The notes under the pieces were generated by a model. It ran no database searches. It saw nothing but the letters and a program-made list of their open reading frames with translations, and was not told the origin of the DNA. Positions 53,701-62,910 of a stretch of 64,000 nucleotides of DNA are shown piece after piece; positions within the stretch are counted from its first letter, which is position 1, and each line of letters starts with the position of its first letter. The stretch comes from Tengunoibacter tsumagoiensis (lineage in GTDB: Bacteria > Chloroflexota > Ktedonobacteria > Ktedonobacterales > Ktedonobacteraceae). The stretch is from the NCBI RefSeq assembly GCF_003967535.1, contig NZ_BIFR01000001.1:1921001-1985000 (forward strand). Reading direction: 5' to 3'. Made by a program: the position numbers and the translations under genes.

Positions 53701-54989
53701 TTGCCCTTGTGGGGCAGCGTTACTTGCAGGTACGCAGGCAACGTCCCAGACAGATTATTCAGGCTCTTCTAGGTCGCGCAATTCTGGCCGGGCTGGTGTA
53801 TGGAGGGAGCTATCTTTTCTTTGTGCCTTTTTATGCTTCCTACCAGCAGCTCTATGTCAATGGAACTGGCCTGGTGCAACAGGGCTCTGATCCAACCCAG
53901 TATCTGACCGTTTTTGGCCTCTGGCTATTTGTTGTCGTGAGTTTTCTTCTGGTTGAGCTCTTCAGTGTGTGTCGTTCTCGCTGGTCTGTGCTGGTGTGCT
54001 GTGGGATGAGCCTGGTTCTGCTGGTTGGGGGATTATGGGTGGGGATCAGACTCTGGATAGCGGCCTTGTTGCTCCTTGGCCTGATCCTCTGTTTACGCTG
54101 GCTCTGGACCGGGGCGCGATCAGGAGATGGAGAAGCTTCGAGCCCGCATAAGCTTATTGTTCCTGATGATTTGTGGCGGGGACAGGCCAGTACTGCCTTT
54201 CTCTATCTGTTGATCCTTGCGGGTCTGGCGATCTGTTTGGGGATCGAAGTGATCTATATTCGGGATTTTTTGGATGGTGGCGGGTATGCACGTATGAACA
54301 CCGTCTTTAAATTCTCTATTCAGGCCTGGATCTTGTTGGGACTGGTCAGTGCGTTGATTGTACAGAGGCTCTGGCAGCAATTGCGGGGTGTTGTGGGAAC
54401 GATCTGGCGCACAGCCTTTGTGCTTCTCCTGTTGAGTAGCTCGATCTTTCTTGTGCAGGGGACCATATCGCGCATCAATGATCATGAGGTCTGGGTTCAT
54501 CTCCAGGCCCCACCAGGGAAAGCTGCTTCTGCGGACTACGCACCGAGCTTAGATGGCTTTGCCTTTGCGCACGCCTGGTATCCTGGGGATGCTCAGGCCA
54601 TTGACTGGTTAAATGACCATGTGAGCGGATCTCCCGTTATTTTGGAGACAGAACAGTCCGTTTCCTATCAGTGGATTGGACGCGTCTCAGTCTATACAGG
54701 CCTGCCGTCCTTATTGGGATGGCCAGACCATGTGAGCGAGCAGCGCTACGCAAATCAGCCGGAGAACCGGTTGTCTGATGTGAATATGCTTTATACTATT
54801 GATAATCAGGCCGAGGCCCTTGTGGTTTTACATTATTATCATGTACGTTATATTTATGTGGGGCCCCTGGAGCAACAGATCTACGGTGCGCAATCGCCGG
54901 GTCTCCAGAAATTTTCATTGATGGTAGGAGATTCGTTGCGAATTGCCTATCAGGCCCATGGTGTCACGATCTATGAAGTTGTTATCTGA
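50763..54989 (+). CDS. Giant GT39-like / Chlor_Arch_YYY fusion membrane protein
   Basis: This 1408-residue polytopic protein has two halves. The first (about 1-430) looks like a PMT/GT39-type glycosyltransferase: RLYGLNWDQG, then the loop acids HPDER (Asp40-Glu41), many hydrophobic helices and a soluble region to about 620. The second (about 640-1408) is a Chlor_Arch_YYY (DUF2298) domain with the diagnostic NYYYYGY (800-805), NEFPFWSFLFADLHPHVMNM and RMNTVFKFSIQAWILLGL. Enzymes of this superfamily use lipid-linked sugars and act on the outer face of the membrane. The substrate is unknown. The ATG at 50763 has GAGG close upstream. It is the first of four related genes in a row. Confidence 0.92.
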   Translation: MSVKIIIRWRPLALVGLVILALLLRLYGLNWDQGNNFHPDERQILFHVVALSWPTSWAQFLDPVQSPLNPHFFAYGSFPLYLLAFLGHVVGYGPATPNFFFQMTILGRIVSALFDTGTVLLTGLLGLALTPDERPGRPCAWGVALLAAALVAFTPLELQLSHFYAVDTILLFFVMLTLWASVRLVDAPRPWLWALVAGVGYGLAIATKFSATPLAVPIFVAVLLYWFRQRHFLVALSSLLIAAVVTLAVMLLAQPYMLLDMHNFVQQVGDQSNMARGMWDLPYVRQFAGTIPYLYEAQNMFWWGMGVTLSSAAVGGVLWLCWRLWRHTLDAWLVLLAWIVIYSAITGNFYVKFMRYMLPIYPALALLAAGAVMAFFFFNWSALVERAASWKKGFRFVQIAAIVLVLGGTMFQGLALLHVYSVPNTRVQASQWMYTHLPKGSVLTYEQWDDALPVAIPGYDPAQFVQASYIVNGQTVNGLDLYGDDTTQKAEQLARLLPTLTAITMPTDRLDKSIPRLPARYPLTIHYYQLLFSGQLGFHLAEEVSNRPSLFGITLDDSSADESYSVFDHPTAKIFVRDTPYPYTEDQLVHKLLEGIQLPPLGARLSGTQASLLLTPQQIDDNQSEPSFGEQFPRGSLANALPVLAWWLAITLLGWLVFPLAFVALRPLADRGYLFSKLFGIVLFGYLAWLLASLRLVPFTQTSLYALFFAFLLSGIAAYYGLKRSILSFVRGKWRLLLGGEILFSLAFLALVGIRAQNPDLWQPLLGGEKPMEVAFLNAVLRSRFMPPLDPWFSGGYINYYYYGYALFASFIKLTGIVPLTAYNLVIPTLFALTLSGAVIIVYSFSGSVLTALLGGYFVAVSGNLNGILQLKEQFVDLVTHLPLAPFNYWQSSRIIDRTINEFPFWSFLFADLHPHVMNMPITVGLLSILAALLLTGGPDEPRWFAPEVILRYLCAAFLLGTLACVNPWDMPAYSCLLVIALVGQRYLQVRRQRPRQIIQALLGRAILAGLVYGGSYLFFVPFYASYQQLYVNGTGLVQQGSDPTQYLTVFGLWLFVVVSFLLVELFSVCRSRWSVLVCCGMSLVLLVGGLWVGIRLWIAALLLLGLILCLRWLWTGARSGDGEASSPHKLIVPDDLWRGQASTAFLYLLILAGLAICLGIEVIYIRDFLDGGGYARMNTVFKFSIQAWILLGLVSALIVQRLWQQLRGVVGTIWRTAFVLLLLSSSIFLVQGTISRINDHEVWVHLQAPPGKAASADYAPSLDGFAFAHAWYPGDAQAIDWLNDHVSGSPVILETEQSVSYQWIGRVSVYTGLPSLLGWPDHVSEQRYANQPENRLSDVNMLYTIDNQAEALVVLHYYHVRYIYVGPLEQQIYGAQSPGLQKFSLMVGDSLRIAYQAHGVTIYEVVI

Positions 54990-55287
54990 TTGCTTATTTG
55001 GAGAGCAATACTGACTATGAGTAAAGGGAGTGAAGCGGTAGATGGAAGAAAAACAGGTGCTGTTTGTCTCCATCATGTATGATAGTATTTGAGAACACTG
55101 CATTTGAAGAGGTCACCCGCTCTCTTGCCGTGACTCTTCGATCTGGTAGCTGCGCTTCTCTGTTCCTCCTCTCAAGAGGGATGGGGAACTAGTTCAGCGG
55201 TAGATTCGTCTCTACGAAAGAGTTGTCTGGCTGTTGTTTCATGCAATCCAGAGCAACGTCATCATTAGTTGTTGTTAGAGAGATGGT

Positions 55288-57855
55288 ATGTTTGAACTTT
55301 TTCAGATGTGGGCATTGGTTGAGTTACTGGGTCTGGTCTGTTTCCCGCTCACCCTTGCCGTGTGTCATAATTTGCCGGACCGTGGTTGGGCTTTTAGTAA
55401 GTCATTAGGTGTAGCCGTCTTTGGCTTCTGCATCTGGTTTCCGCTGATGCTTATTCCAGCCCTGCCCTTTAGCCAGTTTTTTATTTTAGGAGTGGGGCTG
55501 CTCCTGCTGGCTGCAAGTCTGATGAGCCTGTTGAGGGTACGCTTTACCGTATTGAAGGTCGTCAGGAGCCATCTTCCCTATGTTGTTGTCACGGAACTGA
55601 TCTTTCTGGGGATGGTCTTTCTTCTGGGCTGGCTGCGCTCCTGTGGCCCTGAGATTCGGTCATATGAGATGTTTATGGATGAGGGCTTTATTGCTGGTAT
55701 TATGCGTAGCCCCCATCTTCCTCCTAACGATGTCTGGTTCGCGGGCTATAGTATTAATTATTATTACTATGCTCATTTTATTGTGGCCATGCTGGCAAAA
55801 CTGCTGGGACAATCGCCTTCAGTGGCCTTCAATACAGGTATTAGCCTCTTCTTTGGCCTGACGGCAGTGAACCTTTTTGGGGTGACTGCGAATATTGTCG
55901 GATGGGGACGGTATCTGCGTCGCTGCAAACGGGGAGGCGTCGAGCCTGAGCGAGCGGACTATGTTCTGCCATCTCTCTCCCTGGCGATCCCGTTTGGCTT
56001 GCTGACGATGGTCATGGGGCTTATCTTTGGCAATCTGGCGGCAACGCAACAATGGTGGCAACAGCATGGGGATGCCATGGCCCATTTTGACTGGTTTGCC
56101 CCTTCGCGTGTGATCCCCAGCACGATTAATGAGTTTCCAGCCTTTAGTTTTCTGCTCTCCTGTTTTCATGCACATGTTCTGGCTCTGGCCTTTACTATTC
56201 TCGCGATTGGATTGGCCTGCAATCTGTTGTTAGAGAAAGATGGCAAAGGGCTGGCTCTATTTGGTCGAGGCTGGCATCTCCCAATCAATCTATTGCTGAC
56301 CGCTTTAGTGCTGGGTGGACTCTTTACCATGAATGGGTGGGATTATCCCGTCTATCTCGCTCTGGCGGTAACCTGCATCGGGCTACAGCAATGGCTGGCG
56401 TATGAGTGCCGTTTTCAGTGGAGCCTGGTCTTTGATATCTTTTTTCCTGTAGTCTGTTTGGGCATACTCTCATTTCTGCTGTATACTCCCTTCTACCTTC
56501 ATTTTAGTTCACCTGCACAGGGTCTGGGCCTTCTGCCTGCGACGCAGCGCTCCTTGCTTGGCAATGAGCTACAAATTTATGGGCTGTTTGCCTTTATCTT
56601 CCTCTCCTTGCTGCTGGCCAGTATTTTTAAGCGCCCATTGTTTGAGCTGTTTGGCGTAGCGGGGCAGGATGCTCCAGCGGTGATAGCTTCAGCTACGTTG
56701 CCAGAGAGCATAGCGTCGGAAGAGCCTGTAGACACCTTTCCAGGCTCGCTACAGATGCAGGCTGAGATGGTTGGAGAGCCGATGGCATTGGAGCAGGCGC
56801 AAGACAACATGTTGCCAGGTCAGGCTCAGGTGGCGGTTCTGGTTGCGGAACAGGAAGTCGTGCCCGAAACGTATCCAGCCAGTTGGATGATCTGGCTATT
56901 GGGCGTCGTGACATATCTGGTGCTCTGTCTTGCACTCTTGCGCTTTCTTCCAAATAGCCTCACGCTGGTGGTTGGCAGTAGTATTGCACTGATAGGGACG
57001 GTGGCCCTGTTCTATAATCTACGTGATCGTACCCTTGCTTTTGTGCTATTGCTGGGTTCACTGGCCTTTGCGCTGGTGGCTTTCTGTGAGATTGTCTTTC
57101 TGCGAGATGCTTTTGCGGGTGGCGATTTCCAGCGCATGAATACCGTCTTCAAGTTCTATTTCCAGGCCTGGGCGCTTCTCTCCATTGCCTGTGGGGGCGG
57201 ACTCTTCTTTATTCTTGATAGTTTTCGCCCAGAACCATTCCATGGCCTCCAATTTCGCTGGATGCAAAGAGGTGCTTTAGGGATCTGGTCTCTATTCCTG
57301 CTGGTCTTGTTTCTTGCCAGTGCGACCTATCCGTTAGTGGCCCCTTACTGGCGTTATGGCCAGTCTGACCCAAAGACACAGAAATTGGCTCTACTGAGCA
57401 CCAATAGTCTGGATGGCCTGACCTATCTAGGCAAAGATCCCGCCGGTGTAGGCGATTATCAAGCGATCCGCTGGTTGAACGAGCATATTCAAGGCGATCC
57501 CGTGATTGTTGAAGCCGTTGGCGATGATTATTCTTCGTACGCTCGTATCTCAGCCTTTACAGGCCTGCCCACACCAATGGGCTGGGTTGGGCATGAGATT
57601 CAGTGGCGGCTCAACTGGTTGAATAATCCCACCAATGGTGGTGAGTTTAATCGTCGCGGAGGAGATGTCAGCTTAATCTATACCAACCCCAATAATGCAC
57701 AAGTCCTCACGACCATGGCTCATTATCATGCTCAATATCTCTATGTAGGGTTATTAGAGCGGGAGAAATATACTGGAGCGGATCTCCAGCGATTTAGAAC
57801 GTTCATGAACGTTGTTTACAATGCTAATGGAGTGACCATCTATCAAGTTAGATAG
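55288..57855 (+). CDS. Chlor_Arch_YYY (DUF2298) membrane protein
   Basis: This 855-residue protein is essentially one Chlor_Arch_YYY domain and corresponds to the C-terminal half of the preceding gene. Shared signatures are INYYYYAHF (YYYY at 158-161, followed by Ala in place of the usual Gly), NEFPAFSFLLSCFHAHVLAL, GGDFQRMNTVFKFYFQAW and a matching tail (ARISAFTGLPTPMGW... YLYVG). The tail is probably extracytoplasmic and the cytoplasmic loop (about 460-525) is Gln/Glu/Ala-rich. The function is unknown; a lipid-linked-sugar transferase or a polysaccharide assembly factor is plausible. It is 298 bp downstream of the preceding gene. I see a reasonable AGAGAG ribosome site before the ATG. Confidence 0.92.
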   Translation: MFELFQMWALVELLGLVCFPLTLAVCHNLPDRGWAFSKSLGVAVFGFCIWFPLMLIPALPFSQFFILGVGLLLLAASLMSLLRVRFTVLKVVRSHLPYVVVTELIFLGMVFLLGWLRSCGPEIRSYEMFMDEGFIAGIMRSPHLPPNDVWFAGYSINYYYYAHFIVAMLAKLLGQSPSVAFNTGISLFFGLTAVNLFGVTANIVGWGRYLRRCKRGGVEPERADYVLPSLSLAIPFGLLTMVMGLIFGNLAATQQWWQQHGDAMAHFDWFAPSRVIPSTINEFPAFSFLLSCFHAHVLALAFTILAIGLACNLLLEKDGKGLALFGRGWHLPINLLLTALVLGGLFTMNGWDYPVYLALAVTCIGLQQWLAYECRFQWSLVFDIFFPVVCLGILSFLLYTPFYLHFSSPAQGLGLLPATQRSLLGNELQIYGLFAFIFLSLLLASIFKRPLFELFGVAGQDAPAVIASATLPESIASEEPVDTFPGSLQMQAEMVGEPMALEQAQDNMLPGQAQVAVLVAEQEVVPETYPASWMIWLLGVVTYLVLCLALLRFLPNSLTLVVGSSIALIGTVALFYNLRDRTLAFVLLLGSLAFALVAFCEIVFLRDAFAGGDFQRMNTVFKFYFQAWALLSIACGGGLFFILDSFRPEPFHGLQFRWMQRGALGIWSLFLLVLFLASATYPLVAPYWRYGQSDPKTQKLALLSTNSLDGLTYLGKDPAGVGDYQAIRWLNEHIQGDPVIVEAVGDDYSSYARISAFTGLPTPMGWVGHEIQWRLNWLNNPTNGGEFNRRGGDVSLIYTNPNNAQVLTTMAHYHAQYLYVGLLEREKYTGADLQRFRTFMNVVYNANGVTIYQVR

Positions 57856-57894
57856 CAGCGTAGCATCAGATCTAAGGCAGGAAGGAGCAGTGCC

Positions 57895-60393
57895 GTGAGT
57901 GCAAAACGTGATGCTCGCTCGCGGAAGAAAGCGAGCGCAGCAACTTCTCAAGAGACGGTGATGCAGTTGGAGGCTTCCAGTGAGGAGGCGTCAGCAGCCT
58001 ATGAGGATGGTGTTGTGGGAGGTGATGCAGTGAGTAAAACAAAGCGGCAAAGATCAGTTGGAGAGAGCCAGGAGCCTGTGAATGAGGAGTATCGGTCTGT
58101 GATGGTGGTGGATCGTGAGCCAGCCGAATCGGCAGGGGAGAAGCTTTCGCTCCGCCGACCTGGTCAGTTTTTTTCGCGTGAACAGTGGTTGAGTTGGGCA
58201 CCCTATGTAGGTGTGATCCTGTTGGGGGCGTTGCTCCGTTTCTGGAATGTGGGAGATAAGCCCCTGCACCACGATGAAAGTCTCCATGCCTATTTTGCGC
58301 TGCAATTGATGCATAATAATCTGGAGAATTGGAGCGCCTGCGCCACAGGCAAGATCTCGTGCTACCATTACGATCCCCTATTGCATGGTCCGTTTCAATT
58401 TCATCTGATTGCAATCGTCTATCAGATCTGTCAGTGGCTCCATGTCCCCGATTTTGGCGTTAATACCACGACAGTAAGGTTGGGCGCAGCAACATTGGGC
58501 TCAGTTATCGTCGCTCTGCCCTACTTCTTGCGCAGTTATCTTGGCCGACTGGGAGCCTGGCTGGCCTGTTTCTTATTGGCGATCTCTCCCAGTCTGGTCT
58601 ATTTCTCACGTTTTGCGCGCGAAGATATCTATATGGCCTGCTTTACCATGCTTCTGGTCGTGGCAGCAGGCAATTATGTGCGGACACGGCGTGGACTCTG
58701 GCTGCTGCTTGCAGCAATTGGTTTTATCCTCTCCTATGCAACCAAAGAAGCAACCTATCTGAGCATTGCCATCTTTGGGAGCTTTCTTGCCATGGTTCTT
58801 GTCTGGGAGATCGGGCTGCGCTGGTCGGTGCGGAAACATGTGAATACTGAATCGACTCTGGGACGCTATGCGCCAGTAACAGCGGCGCCACTTGCTCTTG
58901 CGGCCTTTCTGATTGTCCTGGGATTGATCGCCAAATGGTTTTTTGGCTGGATGAAGGACCTCTCTACCTTCGTCAACGATCCAAAGAATGCTGATACTGC
59001 GACGAAGTTTGTACAAAACCTTAAAAGCAATACGATTGCGCTCTCACCCTGGTTAGGGATTCTCCTGGGGGCCTATGTACTGAGTATTCTGATCCGCGAG
59101 ATGCTTAATAAGCTCCCAATGGGGAGAGAGCGTTGGCTGGCTAAGAGAGTTGACCCCAAACGTCAGCCGCTGTTAGATACGATTGTAACCATGCCCTGGA
59201 CGCACTGGTTCTTTGCTCTGATGAGCATTATTGTGATCTTTCTGGTATTGTATACCGCTCTTTTTACCTATATGCCCGCTGGAATTGGTGACGGCGTCTG
59301 GCAGGGATTATACTATTGGTTACAGCAGCAGAACATTGCCCGTGGTGGTCAGCCCTGGTATTATTATGTGATGCTCATCCCGCTCTACGAGCAGATTGGC
59401 GTTGTCTTTGGCATCGTAGGAATTGTGCGTTGTCTCCGACACCCTTCCTATTTCCGGCTCTTTCTGGTCTACTGGTTTGCGGGCAACTTCTTCATTTATT
59501 CCTGGGCAGGCGAAAAGATGCCCTGGCTGATGATTCATATCACGATGCCACTGATGCTTCTGGCCGCGATTGGGCTTGAGCCATTGGTGGTAAAGATCTC
59601 TGATTGGCTGGCTGAGGAACAGAATAAGCAAAATGATCTTGTCAGCACTAAAGCGACGGTGAAGCGTAAGCTGCCGGTTGCTCCAGCCCGTCCAGTCTGG
59701 GTCCGGATCAATGGAGTGGCGACTGCTCTGAGTGGCGTTTTAGCCATCTTCCTGCTCGTGTTAACAATACACAATATGTTTCAAGTAACGTACGTCCATG
59801 CGGCGGACGGACCGCATGAGATGATGATCTATGTGCAGACGACACGAGACGTCAATACCGTGATGGATAAGATTGACACGCTGGACCAGACGAAATTTGG
59901 TGGGCAGCATAAGATCGCCATTGGCGTGATGGCGGATGCAGAATGGCCATTCTACTGGTACCTGCGGGATTACACCAACGTCTGCTATAACTATCCCAAT
60001 GGGTGTGGCACAATGAATCCAGCCGTCATTTTGACGGGAGGGGATAATCTGACCACATCGCAGGCGCAATATTCAACCGTGGTGAACGGAAAAGCGCCCG
60101 ATTATCTTTTCCACCAGTATCATCTGCGCTCCTGGTGGGATGAGGGATATAAACCTCTGCCCTGTGTGGTAACGGCGACTGAGAAGTGTATTGGCCAGCC
60201 TGCGTGGGGAGGTGTTGGTGCGCTTACCTGGTTGAGCTATGGAGATACGCCCCCCAGTACAGGGGCGGTTGATCTGGGCAAAGCCATGAATCATATCTGG
60301 CAGTGGTGGTGGTATCGTACCCCCATTGGAGGCGCTGGCGGCTCAACAGATATGGGCCTGTTTATTCGCAAAGATCTTGGTTTGAAACCTTAG
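57895..60393 (+). CDS. TIGR03663 glycosyltransferase-like membrane protein 1
   Basis: An 832-residue protein of the TIGR03663 family, known to occur with Chlor_Arch_YYY genes. A disordered, charged cytoplasmic N-terminus (about 1-95) is followed by many membrane helices. The family's invariant features are present: DE in HHDESLHAYF (Asp127-Glu128) and HGP in LLHGPFQF (164-166), with nearby Arg residues (ALLRFW, FSRFAREDIY). A GEKMPWLMIHITMP segment and an outer C-terminal domain with several Cys follow. Likeness to PMT/GT39 suggests an outer-face glycosyltransferase. GTG at 57895 has AGGAAGGAG 8 nt upstream. It starts 39 bp after the preceding gene and is 13 bp from its paralog. Confidence 0.92.
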   Translation: MSAKRDARSRKKASAATSQETVMQLEASSEEASAAYEDGVVGGDAVSKTKRQRSVGESQEPVNEEYRSVMVVDREPAESAGEKLSLRRPGQFFSREQWLSWAPYVGVILLGALLRFWNVGDKPLHHDESLHAYFALQLMHNNLENWSACATGKISCYHYDPLLHGPFQFHLIAIVYQICQWLHVPDFGVNTTTVRLGAATLGSVIVALPYFLRSYLGRLGAWLACFLLAISPSLVYFSRFAREDIYMACFTMLLVVAAGNYVRTRRGLWLLLAAIGFILSYATKEATYLSIAIFGSFLAMVLVWEIGLRWSVRKHVNTESTLGRYAPVTAAPLALAAFLIVLGLIAKWFFGWMKDLSTFVNDPKNADTATKFVQNLKSNTIALSPWLGILLGAYVLSILIREMLNKLPMGRERWLAKRVDPKRQPLLDTIVTMPWTHWFFALMSIIVIFLVLYTALFTYMPAGIGDGVWQGLYYWLQQQNIARGGQPWYYYVMLIPLYEQIGVVFGIVGIVRCLRHPSYFRLFLVYWFAGNFFIYSWAGEKMPWLMIHITMPLMLLAAIGLEPLVVKISDWLAEEQNKQNDLVSTKATVKRKLPVAPARPVWVRINGVATALSGVLAIFLLVLTIHNMFQVTYVHAADGPHEMMIYVQTTRDVNTVMDKIDTLDQTKFGGQHKIAIGVMADAEWPFYWYLRDYTNVCYNYPNGCGTMNPAVILTGGDNLTTSQAQYSTVVNGKAPDYLFHQYHLRSWWDEGYKPLPCVVTATEKCIGQPAWGGVGALTWLSYGDTPPSTGAVDLGKAMNHIWQWWWYRTPIGGAGGSTDMGLFIRKDLGLKP

Positions 60394-60406
60394 GAGAAGA
60401 CCTGTT

Positions 60407-62893
60407 TTGAATAGCTATGAGAATAAGCCAGGCGAATCGGAGAACTCGTCTGGTGTACTCAATGGAGATCCAGAAGCTGGAAGTGGCACTCGTGCCACTT
60501 CCACTTCTACTACCTCGGAGTCCGAACCACATGTGCAGACGAACCCGAGTGAAGCTACATCAGCAGCGACTATCGATAATCTGGAAGCATCTGGGAGCGG
60601 AGATGAGGAGGTTCATGTCGCGTATACAGAGTTTACACAGCCATGGCAACAGGCCCGGCGTGGCTGGCATTGGCCTGCACAGGAAGAGCTCTGGCCACTG
60701 CTAGCATTCTGGGGTGTCATTCTGCTTGGCGCTATTTTACGTTTCTGGGGTCTGGGTGATAAACCTCTGCATCACGATGAAAGCTTGCATGCCTATTTCT
60801 CTTTGCAGTTGATGCATAACCTGGAAAGTTGGAGCGCCTGCCTGAATGCCCCTGTCGGAACCTGCTATCGCTACGATCCATTGTTGCATGGTCCCTTTCA
60901 ATTCCATGCGATTGCATTCGTCTATAAGCTGAGCCAGTTGCTGGGAGCACCAGATAATGGCGTCAACACGACGACGGTGCGGATAGCTGCGGCGACACTG
61001 GGCACCGTCATTGTGGGCCTGCCCTATTTTCTGCGTGATTACCTGGGGAAGATTGGAGCCTGGCTGGCCTGTTTCCTGCTGGCGATCTCGCCAAGCATGG
61101 TCTATTTTTCGCGTTTTGCGCGTGAAGATATCTACATGGCCTGTTTTACTCTGCTTCTCATTGTGAGTGTGGGGCGCTATGTTCATACACGGCGTAGCTA
61201 TTGGCTCACGCTGGCTGCGGTTGGTTTTATCCTCTCCTATGCCACGAAAGAGGCGACATTTCTCAGTATTGCAGTCTTTGGGAGCTTCTTTGTAGCGGTT
61301 CTCCTCTGGGAGATAGGAGTGATATGGCGTGTGCCGCAACGGCCACTGGAAGGGCGTGAAGCATCCTGGCTCCAGCGTCATCTCGTACCACGGACCACGG
61401 CTCCATTTATCCTGCTGGCCTATTTTGTGCTTCTGGGTTTGCTTGCTAAGTGGTTCTTTGGCTGGCTGAAGGATCTGTCACTATTCATTACGGCGAACCC
61501 AAAGAATACAGCCAGTGCCGATCTCTATGTTCATAATCTTAAATATTGGACTGTGCAGATATTCCCATGGGTTGGGATTCTGCTGGCAGGTATTGTCCTT
61601 ACCTTTTTAGTGCTTGAGCAGTATGGGAAGATGCCTGATGTGAGGAAAAATCGGTGGGTTGCCAGGCTAGATGCACGCAAACAGCCACTCTTGGAGACAA
61701 TTGTAACCATGCCCTGGACGCATTGGTTCTTCGCCTTCATGGCTGCGATCACGATCTATCTGGTACTCTTTACCGTGATTTTCACCAATATCTCAGGTGG
61801 TATTGGTGATGGTATCTGGCAGGGACTCTATTACTGGGTGCAGCAACAGCAAGTGGCGCGTGGTGGACAGCCCTGGTACTACTATCTCTTGCTGATCCCC
61901 CTCTATGAGCAGATTGGCCTGGTCTTTGGTCTGGCTGGTGTTGTTCGCTGTCTTATCCAGCCCTCGCGTTTCCGACTCTTTCTCGTCTACTGGTTTGTAG
62001 GGAACGTCTTCATCTATTCGTGGGCCGGCGAGAAGATGCCCTGGCTAATGATTCATATGACCATGCCAATGATGGTGTTAGCGGCTATTGCTTTAGAGCC
62101 CATTGTGGTCAGAATCGTAGCCTTTTTTACAGGACGCGCGTCTCGTCAAGCTGTGCTGGCCCCTTCTTTTGTCCCTGAAACGCCACCCGTTAGCGCTCGT
62201 CGCGAAGGCTGGTGGTCGCTGGGTTGGAGCGTCTTTGGCGCTATCTGCGCCCTCCTGCTCCTGTTACCAACGCTCCAGAATATGTTTCAGGTCAATTATG
62301 TCCATTATGCCGATGCCCCCTACGAGATGATGATCTATGTGCAATCGACCAAAGATGTAAATACCGTCATGGCGAAGATTGATGCACTGGATCAGAAGCT
62401 CTATGGTGGCAAGCATCTGCTTCCGATTGGCGTGACGGATGATGCAACCTGGCCCTTTGCCTGGTATGTAAGGGATTACACCAACGTCTGTTTTAAGTTT
62501 CCCAGCGGGTGTGCATCCAATGCAAATGGGGTTGCAGTCATTATTAGTGGTGGGGATAGCTATCCTGGTACTATACAAAGCTATGGGAAGAGCTATGCAT
62601 ATAAAGCCTATCGGATGAGAGCACAGTGGGATCAGGGCTATATGCCGACGCGCTGTGTTCCAGCCCCAAAGCAGACGTGTGAATTGCAGCAGTATACAGG
62701 CTCGGGCCCTCTGCTCTGGTTAAGCTATGGGGATAAATATGGCGATACGCCCCCTAAGAATGTCAGCTTTAATCTTCCACTCGCCGTAAACAATGTCTGG
62801 CAATGGTGGTGGTATCGCAAACCTTTTGGTAGCGTGGATGGCTATTATGGAATGGGTCTGTTTATCCGCCGCGACCTGAATGCCGCTCCTTAA
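60407..62893 (+). CDS. TIGR03663 glycosyltransferase-like membrane protein 2
   Basis: An 828-residue close paralog of the preceding protein, arranged in tandem. DE (Asp124-Glu125 in HHDESLHAYF), HGP (161-163), FSRFAREDIYMACF and AGEKMPWLMIHMTMP are all kept. The N-terminal 95 residues differ fully and are Ser/Thr/Glu-rich, so the two cytoplasmic tails have diverged while the membrane core has not. The C-terminal outer domain is shared (NMFQVNYVHYADAPYEMM, YVRDYTNVCFKFPSGC). Start is TTG at 60407 with AGGAG 9 nt upstream. The pair arose by duplication and may form a heterodimer or use different substrates. A hairpin follows the stop. Confidence 0.92.
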   Translation: MNSYENKPGESENSSGVLNGDPEAGSGTRATSTSTTSESEPHVQTNPSEATSAATIDNLEASGSGDEEVHVAYTEFTQPWQQARRGWHWPAQEELWPLLAFWGVILLGAILRFWGLGDKPLHHDESLHAYFSLQLMHNLESWSACLNAPVGTCYRYDPLLHGPFQFHAIAFVYKLSQLLGAPDNGVNTTTVRIAAATLGTVIVGLPYFLRDYLGKIGAWLACFLLAISPSMVYFSRFAREDIYMACFTLLLIVSVGRYVHTRRSYWLTLAAVGFILSYATKEATFLSIAVFGSFFVAVLLWEIGVIWRVPQRPLEGREASWLQRHLVPRTTAPFILLAYFVLLGLLAKWFFGWLKDLSLFITANPKNTASADLYVHNLKYWTVQIFPWVGILLAGIVLTFLVLEQYGKMPDVRKNRWVARLDARKQPLLETIVTMPWTHWFFAFMAAITIYLVLFTVIFTNISGGIGDGIWQGLYYWVQQQQVARGGQPWYYYLLLIPLYEQIGLVFGLAGVVRCLIQPSRFRLFLVYWFVGNVFIYSWAGEKMPWLMIHMTMPMMVLAAIALEPIVVRIVAFFTGRASRQAVLAPSFVPETPPVSARREGWWSLGWSVFGAICALLLLLPTLQNMFQVNYVHYADAPYEMMIYVQSTKDVNTVMAKIDALDQKLYGGKHLLPIGVTDDATWPFAWYVRDYTNVCFKFPSGCASNANGVAVIISGGDSYPGTIQSYGKSYAYKAYRMRAQWDQGYMPTRCVPAPKQTCELQQYTGSGPLLWLSYGDKYGDTPPKNVSFNLPLAVNNVWQWWWYRKPFGSVDGYYGMGLFIRRDLNAAP

Positions 62894-62910
62894 TTGAGCA
62901 GTAATGAGGA

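Noticed and set aside
55185..55265. tRNA-like sequence (CTAGTTCAGCGGTAGA) between the two YYY genes
   Set aside because: The D-arm resembles a tRNA, but no acceptor stem, T-arm or proper anticodon stem can be paired.
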